Assembly: GCA_050175615.1 (NCBI GenBank)
Contig: JBFXIU010000002.1
Span: forward strand, 1-64,000
DNA: 64,000 bases
Reading direction: 5' to 3'
Source of the DNA: CAYXXZ01 sp050175615
GTDB lineage: Bacteria; Pseudomonadota; Gammaproteobacteria; Pseudomonadales; Porticoccaceae
A program made the position numbers and the translations under genes. Positions 41,659 through 50,052 of this stretch are shown here, one piece after another. Below the pieces are notes generated by a model. It had not been told where the DNA came from. It ran no database searches and worked only from the letters and a program-made list of their open reading frames with translations. Positions within the stretch are counted from its first letter, which is position 1. Every line of letters begins with the position of its first letter.

Positions 41659-42045
41659 TTAAAGGCGTGGGAAAATATCGATAACACCGGCCACTTCAAG
41701 AAGAATCAAAATCAACAAAACCACAGCCACAGTGCCGAGGCCATCGCCACCAGCGGGCAGGCTGTTGAGTTGTCCTTGAATCTGTTGTATTTCAGCGGAG
41801 GTCAGGCTGTTGATTCGCTCCTGCACAGATTCGGGGCTGACGCCCAGAACCAGTAGCTGGCTTTTCACATCTTCCCGCAACAATTGCTCGCTGAGGTGTT
41901 GCCTTTCAAGGTTCACTTGGGTGTTTGCGAGGATTTGCTCCGTAGAAATAATGGCCGCATGGGTGGGCACCTGTACCATGGCAAGGGAAAAAACAAAGAG
42001 GACAAACGCAACGAGGGGTTTTGGTGTCAGAACTCGAAAACTCAT
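41659..42045 (-). CDS. PA2779 family small membrane/periplasmic protein
   Basis: The 128-residue protein has an N-terminal signal (LVAFVLFVFSLAMVQVPTHA), a helical middle (ILANTQVNLERQHLSEQLLR, then SPESVQERINSLTSAEIQQI), a Gly-rich link GGDGLG and a C-terminal membrane helix VAVVLLILILLEVAGVIDIF. This is the layout of PA2779-type proteins, found next to PA2778-type peptidases. It may be the partner or substrate of the peptidase; this is inference from pairing only. Confidence 0.8.
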   Translation of the reverse strand: MSFRVLTPKPLVAFVLFVFSLAMVQVPTHAAIISTEQILANTQVNLERQHLSEQLLREDVKSQLLVLGVSPESVQERINSLTSAEIQQIQGQLNSLPAGGDGLGTVAVVLLILILLEVAGVIDIFPRL

Positions 42046-42182
42046 ATGGATACTCCTTGTTTATGTGACGAGTAACAATTATAGCCAATGAAATTGAAAT
42101 GGACAGGCACTGAATCACATTGCGGGGATATTTTGCCGTGAATGCCGATGTGGCCGTTGTGCCTGTTATCGTCACCGATTCA

Positions 42183-42214
42183 GTTTAAATTAAGTTAGCA
42201 TTGCTACATTGACT
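42183..42214 (+). promoter_or_regulatory. Possible promoter/operator of the PepSY-two-component operon
   Basis: A direct-repeat-like GTTTA-AATTAA-GTTAG (42183-42198), similar in style to PhoP-type half-sites, is followed by TTGACT at 42209-42214. No good -10 lies at 17 bp after the TTGACT (ACTTAC). The encoded regulator is of the PhoP class, so autoregulation here is plausible but unproven. Confidence 0.3.
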
Positions 42215-42251
42215 GGGCATTATTCATTTCAACTTACCAGAGGAATAGCCT

Positions 42252-42563
42252 ATGAAAACCATCAGATACCCCCTGCTTGTGGCGGCTATCAGCTTTGCTG
42301 TGTCCGCCGCCGCGGATGATATCGGCCCGGACAAAGCCATTGAGCTTGTCGAACAGGGTGCCATCAAGCATTTTCGCGAGCTCAACAAAATTGCTCTGGA
42401 TTTACACCCGGAAGCCGATATTGTCGAAACGGAACTTGAAAATCACTACGGCAAGTACATCTATAAGCTGGAACTGCGGGACGCCAGTAACACCCAGTGG
42501 GATGTTCATGTGGATGCTCGAAGCGGCGAAGTGGTGAAAAATCATCAGGATAACGATGACTAG
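42252..42563 (+). CDS. Periplasmic PepSY domain protein 1
   Basis: The 103-residue protein has a signal peptide (MKTIRYPLLVAAISFAVSAAA) and one PepSY domain (GPDKAIELVEQGAIKHFREL; WDVHVDARSGEVVKNHQ at the end). PepSY domains bind and inhibit peptidases or occur in sensor-linked proteins. AGAGGAAT precedes the ATG. Its end overlaps the second PepSY gene by 8 nt, and the two lead into a two-component system, so they probably modulate or report to the sensor. Confidence 0.85.
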   Translation: MKTIRYPLLVAAISFAVSAAADDIGPDKAIELVEQGAIKHFRELNKIALDLHPEADIVETELENHYGKYIYKLELRDASNTQWDVHVDARSGEVVKNHQDNDD

Positions 42564-42858
42564 AGATAAGGCTTTTGCGCTGGCGCTTGGGCTATTTTGC
42601 CTCAGCGCCAGCGCCGCTGAACTGAGTCACAATGAGGCGCTGGAGCTGCGCCGTAAAGGTGAGCTTTTGCCCTTTGAAAGCATTCTCGGCCTGTTGTCGC
42701 AGCGTCACCCCGGGTTCCAGATCATCGAGGTGGAACTGGAAAGCAAAGCAAACAACTACATTTATGATATCGAGATATTTACGTCTGGAGGTCAGATACG
42801 GGAGTTGGAAATCGATGCCCGCAGCGGTGAGGTTCTTGACGATGAGATAGACGATTGA
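42556..42858 (+). CDS. Periplasmic PepSY domain protein 2
   Basis: The 100-residue protein has a signal peptide (AFALALGLFCLSASA) and a PepSY domain ending in IRELEIDARSGEVLDDEIDD. It is clearly a paralog of the preceding gene (same length, same ARSGEV motif), which suggests a tandem duplication followed by divergence. It overlaps its neighbours on both sides (8 nt and 4 nt). Confidence 0.85.
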   Translation: MTRDKAFALALGLFCLSASAAELSHNEALELRRKGELLPFESILGLLSQRHPGFQIIEVELESKANNYIYDIEIFTSGGQIRELEIDARSGEVLDDEIDD

Positions 42859-43526
42859 TGAGGCTGCTGCTGGTTGAGGATAGCGTTTCTCTGGCGGACG
42901 AGATTAGCGCCCGTCTCAAGGCAGATGGCTTTGCCTGTGATTGGCTGGTAGACGGCAGGGATGCGGCTGATGCAGTGTCAATGGAAAATTATGATGTCGC
43001 CATTCTCGATCTGGGGCTTCCGGGAAAGAGTGGCCTCGAAGTTCTCGCCCAGTGGCGCAGGGCGGGCTGCCGACTGCCGGTTTTGGTGTTGACGGCCAGA
43101 AACAGTTGGAGCGATCGTATCGCGGGTTTTGAGGCCGGCGCCGATGATTATCTGGGCAAACCTTTCCACCTCGACGAGTTGGTTCTGCGGGTGCGGGCGT
43201 TGATTCGCCGCAGTTATGGCGCTGATCCTGGATCAATACTGGAGGCTCGAGGGGTGTTTCTGGATGAGACCCGACAATCGGTGCGTGTCGAGGCCAAAGA
43301 TATTGGTCTTACCGGCGGCGAATTCAGCTTGCTGCGCTACCTGATGCTTAACCAGGGGCGCTTGCTGTCCAAGTACCAAATTGCCGATCATCTTTATAAT
43401 GGTGAAGAAGAGCGCTCCAGTAACGTTATCGAAGTTCATATCAGCCGTTTGCGAGACAAGCTGGGCAGAGACCTTATTACCACCAAGCGTGGCCAAGGTT
43501 ATATCTTTGTCGGTCTGCACCCTTGA
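42855..43526 (+). CDS. OmpR/PhoP-type response regulator
   Basis: The 223-residue regulator has a receiver domain with the phosphorylated Asp51 in VAILDLGLPG, the acidic pair in LLVEDSVSLADE, and Lys in DDYLGKPFHLDEL; the C-terminal winged helix has GGEFSLLRYLMLNQGRLLSK and SSNVIEVHISRLRDKLG. It is closest in style to PhoP/QseB. It overlaps the PepSY gene before and the kinase gene after by 4 nt each. Confidence 0.92.
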   Translation: MMRLLLVEDSVSLADEISARLKADGFACDWLVDGRDAADAVSMENYDVAILDLGLPGKSGLEVLAQWRRAGCRLPVLVLTARNSWSDRIAGFEAGADDYLGKPFHLDELVLRVRALIRRSYGADPGSILEARGVFLDETRQSVRVEAKDIGLTGGEFSLLRYLMLNQGRLLSKYQIADHLYNGEEERSSNVIEVHISRLRDKLGRDLITTKRGQGYIFVGLHP

Positions 43527-44881
43527 ACAGCCAACGTACCCCCCCTTCCCTGCGCCGCCAGCTATCGATGGCTGTTGTGGTGGTGATGCTGTTGCTGGTC
43601 ACAGTGACCGCCCTTGGCGCCTGGCAGCTATTTCATCAGCTTCATGCCAGAGTTGCTGCGGATACCCTCAACAATAATATTGACCGACTGTTGGCGGCTA
43701 TCCAAAAAAATGGCGATCAAATGTTTCTCGACACCACCCGCCTCGATGTCGGCTACAAGAGGCCTTTTTCCGGTCAGTATTTTGTTATTCAGTTAGGGGC
43801 GCAGCGCTGGCGATCGCGATCCCTCTGGGATATTGACTTGGCATTGACGGACACCGCCAGTGGCAGTGAATTGTTCGCTGTTCAGGGGCCGGGAGAGCAG
43901 CAACTTCTTGCCCTAACAAAGAAGTTGAAGCGCTTTGGCCAGCCTGTTGTCATCACCGCGGCCAACGATTTCAGTGACCTGCGAGCTGAGGCGAATCGTG
44001 CCCTGGCGCTGCTCGTCGGCTTTTGGAGCATTGCCCTGATAGCAACCCTGTTGTTGTTAAATCATTGGATTCGCCGGGCGCTGCAGCCGATGGAAGTGGC
44101 AAGGCGCCAGGTGGCGGAGATTCAGGCCGGGAGCCGGCAGCTTTTAGATGAAAGCGTTCCAGCGGAGCTATTACCCCTTATCCGCCAGGTGAACCTGTTG
44201 CTTGAAGAAACCCGGCGAGCACTGCTGCGTTCTCGCAATGCTTTGAGCAATCTTGGCCACGCCCTGAAAACGCCTCTGGCGGTACTCTCAACGCTGGTGA
44301 GCAGAGAAGAAATTCGCAAAGACGCTGACCTCTATAGCGGGCTCTGTGAGCAACTGAATCAGATTGAAGGGCGGATTCGCAGAGAGCTGGGACAGGCACA
44401 AAATGCCAACTCAGCGGCCTTCAATACAGCTTTTGTCCCCGCAAGGGATATTGCCATGCTGGTCAAGACCCTGGAGCAGGCTCACAATCGCCAACTGAGG
44501 GTTGACTGCGATTTTCAGGTGAAAACACTGCCATTTGAGCGCGAAGACATGCTCGAGCTGGTTGGCAATATTCTGGATAATGGCTTCAAATGGGCAAAAA
44601 GTGAAATTGCTGTGACCATTGTTGAACAGGACAACCAATGGATCATTACTGTTGGCGATGATGGTGACGGCATTGTCGAAGAGCCTATGCGCCATCAGGT
44701 GTTAGCCCGCGGGCAACGACTGGATGAAACTGTCGCCGGGCAGGGGTTGGGACTTGCCATTGCCGCCGATATCGTCGATGCCTACAAGGGTGACCTGAGA
44801 TTGGCGCAATCCCCTCTCGGGGGGCTGGAGGTGAAAATTATTTTTCCTGCGCCAGGGCTGAAAAAGGCGACTATCAACTGA
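43523..44881 (+). CDS. PhoQ-like sensor histidine kinase
   Basis: The 452-residue kinase has two membrane segments (about 15-33, VVVVMLLLVTVTALGAWQLF; and 161-180, LALLVGFWSIALIATLLLLN) around a periplasmic sensor of about 125 residues, a HAMP-like linker, the H box SNLGHALKTPLAVL with His246, an N box VGNILDNGFKWAK and G boxes GDDGDGIVEE and GQGLGLAIA. The start is taken as TTG at 43523, overlapping the regulator stop; ATG at 43568 is an alternative that would shorten the first helix. The sensed signal is not evident, but two PepSY proteins are encoded with it. Confidence 0.88.
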   Translation: MNSQRTPPSLRRQLSMAVVVVMLLLVTVTALGAWQLFHQLHARVAADTLNNNIDRLLAAIQKNGDQMFLDTTRLDVGYKRPFSGQYFVIQLGAQRWRSRSLWDIDLALTDTASGSELFAVQGPGEQQLLALTKKLKRFGQPVVITAANDFSDLRAEANRALALLVGFWSIALIATLLLLNHWIRRALQPMEVARRQVAEIQAGSRQLLDESVPAELLPLIRQVNLLLEETRRALLRSRNALSNLGHALKTPLAVLSTLVSREEIRKDADLYSGLCEQLNQIEGRIRRELGQAQNANSAAFNTAFVPARDIAMLVKTLEQAHNRQLRVDCDFQVKTLPFEREDMLELVGNILDNGFKWAKSEIAVTIVEQDNQWIITVGDDGDGIVEEPMRHQVLARGQRLDETVAGQGLGLAIAADIVDAYKGDLRLAQSPLGGLEVKIIFPAPGLKKATIN

Positions 44882-45004
44882 CATGGACTTCACGAACGTT
44901 GAACAAGGTGCTATGGTTTCGCCATGACATTCTTCGCGATCCTCTTATCACAGATTAAACGCTGCGCTCCGGTTTTGGGCACTGGCGTCATCTTGCTTTC
45001 TTTT

Positions 45005-45034
45005 GGCGATTAAGGTTTTGGCACCTTAATCGCC
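45005..45034. repeat. Perfect 12-bp inverted repeat upstream of rnk
   Basis: GGCGATTAAGGT (45005-45016) and ACCTTAATCGCC (45023-45034) form a 12-bp stem with a 6-nt loop, 123 bp after the kinase stop and 92 bp before rnk. No T-run follows on either strand, so it is not a standard terminator. It could be a weak terminator, an operator or an RNA structure in the rnk leader. Confidence 0.75.
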
Positions 45035-45125
45035 GCAATCCTTCCAGCTCCCTTTTTTCAACCAACCGTTGCTCTGTTCTGCAGACGGGCGTGATCTGTA
45101 GATGACAAACAGCCGAGACATTTTT

Positions 45126-45524
45126 ATGACGAAAACAACCCAAGCTCAACCAAGCCCGATTACGGTTAAGGAGAGCGATTACAGCAAACTGATGAGTTTG
45201 ATAGAAAAAACAGACGACGCCAGCAGCGAAGCTCTCGACATCGAATTGGCGCGGGCAGAGATTGTCAGCGATGCACGCTTTCCCGACACCATTGTCGCCA
45301 TGGGATCCACCGTGACGTTTGCCGATTTGGATAATGGCGAGGAAACCCGTGTGACCCTGGTGTTTCCCCATGAAACCGATGTCGCCGCCATGAAAATTTC
45401 GGTGCTGTCCCCGGTCGGCAGCGCCCTTATCGGCCTGGCAAAAGGCGGCGTTATCGACTGGAAGCTACCCAGTGGCAAGGTGAGGCGGTTGCAGGTTGTC
45501 AATGTCGACAATAGCGCGCTCTAA
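45126..45524 (+). CDS. rnk: Regulator of nucleoside diphosphate kinase (Rnk), GreA/GreB C-terminal-like
   Basis: From ATG 45126 the protein has 132 residues. The first 60 residues form the short coiled coil (SDYSKLMSLIEKTDDASSEA, LDIELARAEIVSD), and the rest is the FKBP-like domain shared with GreA (TVTFADLDNGEETRVTLVFP, SPVGSALIGLAKGGVIDWKL). Rnk binds RNA polymerase in the secondary channel region without cleavage activity. An ATG at 45102 is in frame but has no better ribosome site. It is monocistronic and flanked by two strong inverted repeats. Confidence 0.85.
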   Translation: MTKTTQAQPSPITVKESDYSKLMSLIEKTDDASSEALDIELARAEIVSDARFPDTIVAMGSTVTFADLDNGEETRVTLVFPHETDVAAMKISVLSPVGSALIGLAKGGVIDWKLPSGKVRRLQVVNVDNSAL

Positions 45525-45584
45525 CACGGTTTATGGCTTCAGCATTTCCGAGTTGCAGTACTAGTGCTCCACTTTTATCCTGGT

Positions 45585-45636
45585 ATCGCCAATAGGGCTG
45601 GCTCTTTCACTTGTAGAAGTCAGCCCTATTGGCGAT
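45585..45636. repeat. Perfect 16-bp inverted repeat downstream of rnk
   Basis: ATCGCCAATAGGGCTG (45585-45600) and CAGCCCTATTGGCGAT (45621-45636) are exact inverted copies with a 20-nt loop whose ends can pair a little further. No T-run follows. It lies 60 bp after rnk and 108 bp before the end of the convergent pirin gene. A second, weaker pair (TTGCCGG near 45648 and CCGGCAA near 45690) follows. The region 45525-45744 has no gene. Confidence 0.85.
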
Positions 45637-45744
45637 GGCGAATTCAGTTTGCCGGGTTGCAGGTTCCTGGAGGGTAGTGCGGACTCGCCGGCAACCTCGT
45701 TGTACTCGGTAATGCCATAATTGCCCTTGTCCCTACTGCCGCTG

Positions 45745-46599
45745 TCAGTCGGTCAGCGTGCCCGCCTGATATTCCCGGATGGCCAGTTCAATCTCATCCC
45801 TGGTGTTCATCACAAAAGGCCCGTATTGCACAACAGGCTCCTTGAGGGGCAGACCGGCTATAAGCAGTAAGGCGGCGGGCTGCTGATTCGGGTTGCTGAT
45901 GGTAATGCTGTCGCCCCGACCTAGCCTTGCCAGGGATTTGGCTTCGACTCTGGTGGCGGTTTTGCCCAGGCAGGGGCTGCCGGCGAAGACATAGGCGAGC
46001 GCGTTGAAGTTACTGTCAAGATCAACAACCAGGCTGGACTCCGGTTCCAGACGAATATCCCCATAGATCACCCTGGTCTCGGCGATATCAAAAAACCCTT
46101 TGTATACCTCGCCATTTACGCTTATTTCACCGGCAATGAGTTTGATACTGGCTTTGGCGAATGGGTAAACAGGAATCTGGTCAGCGGCGATGTCGCTGTA
46201 GGATGCGGTTTTCATTTTTTCGCTGGCGGGCAGATTGACCCACAACTGGAACCCCTGCATCAGCCCCTGAGTTTGCTTGGGCATTTCAGAGTGAACAATA
46301 CCCCGCCCTGCGGTCATCCATTGAACGCCGCCGTCGCTGAGCAAGCCGACATTGCCGAGGTGATCCCTGTGCTCCATTTTGCCGTGGAGCATATAGGTAA
46401 CGGTTTCAAAGCCGCGATGGGGATGGGGCGGAAAGCCGCCCTGGTAATCCTGGGGCTGGTCGGAGCCGAATTCATCGAGCAGTAAAAACGGGTCGAAGTG
46501 CGCTGAACCGCTGCCGCCAAAAACCCGCAGCAGACGTACGCCGTCGCCGTCGGAGGCGGGTCTTGCGCGGAGAATTTCTACAACATCGCGGGAATCCAT
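45745..46599 (-). CDS. Pirin family protein
   Basis: From ATG 46599 the protein has 284 residues and is a double-cupin pirin. The metal-binding segment HPHRGFETVTYMLHGKMEHRD (read in parts) carries the His and Glu ligands and is followed by GGVQWMTAGRGIVHSEMP. Pirins can have quercetin dioxygenase activity or redox regulatory roles; which applies is unknown. It is divergent from uvrD. The longer open frame to 46767 overlaps uvrD and has no homologous start. Confidence 0.9.
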   Translation of the reverse strand: MDSRDVVEILRARPASDGDGVRLLRVFGGSGSAHFDPFLLLDEFGSDQPQDYQGGFPPHPHRGFETVTYMLHGKMEHRDHLGNVGLLSDGGVQWMTAGRGIVHSEMPKQTQGLMQGFQLWVNLPASEKMKTASYSDIAADQIPVYPFAKASIKLIAGEISVNGEVYKGFFDIAETRVIYGDIRLEPESSLVVDLDSNFNALAYVFAGSPCLGKTATRVEAKSLARLGRGDSITISNPNQQPAALLLIAGLPLKEPVVQYGPFVMNTRDEIELAIREYQAGTLTD

Positions 46600-46751
46600 G
46601 AGATTTCCTGTTTGCCAAATACGTAGTAAGTATGAACAATTCGGCAAAAATAGCGAGCGCTTGCCCTTCAACAGACCCTGACACAGCCATTGCCTACAAT
46701 CGATGAGTTCTGCTGCCTGCCCTTGGCGTTCATCTGGTAGAATCCCTGGCC

Positions 46752-48911
46752 ATGGACGTAACAGCAATCATCGACCCCCTCAACAGCGCCCAGCGGGAAG
46801 CCGTTAGCCACACCGGCAACCATCTGCTGGTGCTCGCTGGCGCCGGCAGTGGCAAAACCCGTGTACTGGTGCACCGCATCGCCTGGCTGGTGCAGGTGGA
46901 GCAGGTTTCCCCCCAGAGTATTCTCGCGGTGACCTTTACCAACAAGGCCGCCCATGAAATGCGTGCCCGCATTCAGGAGATGCTCGGCATTTCCCCCAGG
47001 GGCATGTGGGTGGGCACCTTTCACGGCCTCGCCCATCGCCTCCTCAAGACGCACTGGCACGAGGCTGGATTGCCGGAAAATTTCCAAATTCTCGACTCCG
47101 ACGACCAGTTGCGGTTGGTGAAGCGGATCTGCGCCAGTCTCGATATTGACGATGGCCGCTATCCGCCCAAACAGGCGCAGTGGTTTATCAATGCCCAGAA
47201 AGATGAAGGGCTGCGGGCGCGGCACATAGAGCCTGCCCGGGATCCTTTCAATACCACCATGCTGCGCATTTATTTCGCCTACGAAGAGGCCTGCCAGCGC
47301 GGTGGCATGGTGGATTTTGCCGAGCTGTTGCTGCGCGCCCACGAGCTCTGGCTCAACAGCCCCCAGTTGCTCGCCCACTACCAGCAGCGTTTCGGCCATA
47401 TTCTGGTGGACGAATTCCAGGACACCAACGCCATTCAGTACGCCTGGCTGCGCATGCTGGCGGGCGCGGCGGGCATGGTCACGGCGGTGGGTGACGACGA
47501 CCAGTCCATCTACGGCTGGCGGGGTGCGCGCATTGAAAATATTCAGAATTTTTCCAGCCATTTTCCGCTCACCAAAATTGTTCGCCTCGAACAGAATTAC
47601 CGCTCCACCGGCACTATCCTCAACGCGGCCAATGCGGTGATTGCCCGCAACAGCGACCGCCTTGGCAAAAACCTGTGGACGGAAGAAGAGGACGGCGAAG
47701 CGATTGCCCTCTATGCCGGTTTCAATGAACACGACGAGGCGCGATTTATTGCCGAACGCATTCAGTCCTGGGTTGGCAAAGGCAATTTGCGCAGCCATGC
47801 CGCCATTCTCTATCGCTCCAATGCCCAGTCGCGGGTGCTGGAAGAGGCGCTGTTGCGGGAACAGATTCCCTACCGCATTTACGGCGGCCAGAAATTCTAC
47901 GACCGCCTCGAAATTCGCAATGCCCTCGCCTACCTGCGCCTGATCGTCAACCGCTTTGACGACGCCGCCTTTGAGCGCGTGGTGAATACACCCACCAGGG
48001 GTATTGGCGATAAAACCCTGGATGCGGTGCGCCAGCGCGCCCGCGAAAAGGGTATAGCCCTGTGGCAGGCAACCGCCGATGTTATCCCCGGCCTTCCCGG
48101 CCGGGCGGCCAATGCGCTGCAGGGCTTTATCAATTTGATCGACCGCCTCGACGAGGACAGCCGCGAACTTCCCATGCACGAGCAGGTCGATCATGTCATC
48201 CACACCAGCGGCCTGTTGGATTTTCACGGCAGGGAAAAAGGTGAGCGCGGCGAAGCGCGGGTGGAAAACCTGCGGGAGTTGGTCACCGCAACCCAGGGTT
48301 TTGACCCTGAAGACGCGGATGCCCCTGCCCTGCCCCAGTTTCTCGCCGAGGCGGCGCTGGATGCGGGAGAACAGCAGGCCGATAAAGATGAAGATGCTGT
48401 ACAGCTGATGACCCTGCACTCGGCGAAAGGACTGGAATTCCCCCTGGTTTTTCTTGCCGGTATGGAAGAAAACCTGTTTCCCCACAAAATGTCGGTGGAA
48501 GAGCCGGGACGCCTCGAAGAGGAGCGCCGTCTCTGCTATGTGGGCATTACCAGAGCCATGGAAAAACTTTACCTGACCTATGCGGAAACCCGCCATCTCT
48601 ACGGCTCGGAATCGTTTAATGGCCTGTCCCGTTTTGTTCGCGATATACCCCAAAAACTCATTGAAGAAGTGCGTCTCGGCGCCAGTATTTCCCGCCCCTT
48701 TGGCGCCACCAATACCAAGGTGGCCAACTTTATCGCGCCCAATGACGATAGCGGCTTTCGCCTTGGCCAACGGGTGATGCACAGTATTTTTGGCGAGGGT
48801 GTGGTGCTCAATTTTGAAGGCAGTGGCGCCCACGGGCGGGTGCAGGTCAATTTCGATGATGTTGGCGCCAAGTGGCTGGTGTTGCAATACGCCAAGCTGC
48901 AGCCGTTATAA
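46752..48911 (+). CDS. uvrD: DNA helicase II UvrD
   Basis: UvrD (719 residues) is an SF1A 3'-5' helicase for nucleotide excision and mismatch repair. Walker A is GAGSGKT (30-36), motif II LVDEFQDTN, motif III GDDDQSIYGWRGA, motif IV LEQNYRST, motif V VQLMTLHSAKGLEF and motif VI RRLCYVGITRAMEKL. The C-terminus FRLGQRVMHSIFGEGVVLNF is the UvrD-type RNA polymerase binding domain, which separates it from Rep. The following TRAP lipoprotein gene starts 23 nt later. Confidence 0.96.
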   Translation: MDVTAIIDPLNSAQREAVSHTGNHLLVLAGAGSGKTRVLVHRIAWLVQVEQVSPQSILAVTFTNKAAHEMRARIQEMLGISPRGMWVGTFHGLAHRLLKTHWHEAGLPENFQILDSDDQLRLVKRICASLDIDDGRYPPKQAQWFINAQKDEGLRARHIEPARDPFNTTMLRIYFAYEEACQRGGMVDFAELLLRAHELWLNSPQLLAHYQQRFGHILVDEFQDTNAIQYAWLRMLAGAAGMVTAVGDDDQSIYGWRGARIENIQNFSSHFPLTKIVRLEQNYRSTGTILNAANAVIARNSDRLGKNLWTEEEDGEAIALYAGFNEHDEARFIAERIQSWVGKGNLRSHAAILYRSNAQSRVLEEALLREQIPYRIYGGQKFYDRLEIRNALAYLRLIVNRFDDAAFERVVNTPTRGIGDKTLDAVRQRAREKGIALWQATADVIPGLPGRAANALQGFINLIDRLDEDSRELPMHEQVDHVIHTSGLLDFHGREKGERGEARVENLRELVTATQGFDPEDADAPALPQFLAEAALDAGEQQADKDEDAVQLMTLHSAKGLEFPLVFLAGMEENLFPHKMSVEEPGRLEEERRLCYVGITRAMEKLYLTYAETRHLYGSESFNGLSRFVRDIPQKLIEEVRLGASISRPFGATNTKVANFIAPNDDSGFRLGQRVMHSIFGEGVVLNFEGSGAHGRVQVNFDDVGAKWLVLQYAKLQPL

Positions 48912-48934
48912 ATATTTTCAGTTGAGGAGCAAAC

Positions 48935-50029
48935 ATGGTGCGTAAATGGTTGATAGTGGTTGTCAGTGCTTTGTTGCTTGCCGCTTGTGGCGGTGGCAAT
49001 GACAGCCAGACGGATGAAGGCGCTGCCGCTGCCGGTAAAACCTACAAGTGGAAACTGGTGACCTCCTGGCCTAAAAACTACCCTGGTCTTGGTTCTGGCC
49101 CGGAAAATCTGGCCACAATGGTCGACAAAATGAGCGGCGGCCGTCTCAAAATCAAGGTGTACGGGGCGGGCGAATTGGTACCAGCCCTGGAGGTGTTTGA
49201 TGCGGTGTCCCAGGGTACGGCAGAAATGGGGCATGCAGGCGCCTACTACTGGAAAGGCAAAATTCCTGCCGCGCCTTTTTTCAGCACTATTCCTTTTGGA
49301 CTCAATGCCCAGGAAATGAGCGCCTGGCTTCACTATGGCGGTGGCCTGGAGCTGTGGCGGGAGCTGTACGCGCCATTCAATCTTATCCCTTTTGCCGCCG
49401 GCAATTCCGGTGTTCAAATGGCGGGCTGGTTTAACAAGGAGCTCAATACGGTTGCAGACCTTAAAGGTTTGAAAATGCGTATTCCCGGCATCGGCGGCGA
49501 TGTCATCAGCCGCCTCGGCGGTCAATCCATCACCATGTCCGGGGGTGAGCTCTACACCTCCCTGCAAACCAATGTTATCGACGCCACCGAGTGGGTCGGC
49601 CCCTATAATGACCTGGCGTTTGGCTTTCATCAGGTTGCCAAATATTACTATTATCCCGGTTGGCACGAACCCGGCTCTACCCTCGAGCTGATCGTTAACA
49701 AAAGCGCTTACGAATCACTGCCTGAAGATCTTCAGGCCATGGTGGCAGTTGCTGCGAGGGCGGTCAATCAGGATATGCTCGACGAATACACCGCCAGAAA
49801 TAACGGTGCCCTGATGGAGTTGGTGGACAAGCACGGTGTTGAGCTTCGCCCCATTCCCGACGACATACTAAAGGAGCTGCATCGGGTTACTGACGAGGTA
49901 CTTGCAGAAATGGCGGCGGCAGACCCTTCTGTAGCCAAAGTGCTGGCGTCCCAAAAAGCCTTTCAGGAAGGGGTGATGAAATACCACCGTATTTCCGAGG
50001 AGGCCTTCTACGAGGCGCGGCGGAAATAA
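48935..50029 (+). CDS. TRAP transporter substrate-binding lipoprotein (DctP family)
   Basis: The 364-residue protein has a lipoprotein signal ending LLLAACGGG (Cys near residue 18), then a DctP fold with the substrate arginine in GLKMRIPGIGGDVISRLGGQ and the dimer/ligand region YTSLQTNVIDATEWVGPYND typical of the 2-oxo-acid-binding TakP-like group. Such proteins feed a DctQ/DctM membrane pair, but neither is adjacent; uvrD lies before and a TIGR02444 gene after on the other strand. A lipid anchor is unusual for TRAP binding proteins of Gram-negatives, most of which are soluble. Confidence 0.88.
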   Translation: MVRKWLIVVVSALLLAACGGGNDSQTDEGAAAAGKTYKWKLVTSWPKNYPGLGSGPENLATMVDKMSGGRLKIKVYGAGELVPALEVFDAVSQGTAEMGHAGAYYWKGKIPAAPFFSTIPFGLNAQEMSAWLHYGGGLELWRELYAPFNLIPFAAGNSGVQMAGWFNKELNTVADLKGLKMRIPGIGGDVISRLGGQSITMSGGELYTSLQTNVIDATEWVGPYNDLAFGFHQVAKYYYYPGWHEPGSTLELIVNKSAYESLPEDLQAMVAVAARAVNQDMLDEYTARNNGALMELVDKHGVELRPIPDDILKELHRVTDEVLAEMAAADPSVAKVLASQKAFQEGVMKYHRISEEAFYEARRK

Positions 50030-50052
50030 TAACCTGCGGGTTAGACCCTGAT

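Noticed and set aside
41619..41699. Extended TTG start for the PA2778-type peptidase
   Set aside because: It would translate the hairpin and overlap the preceding gene, and it would put 27 residues before a clear lipoprotein signal peptide.
46668..48887. 739-codon minus-strand frame opposite uvrD
   Set aside because: It is the GC-rich codon shadow of uvrD. All helicase motifs are on the other strand.
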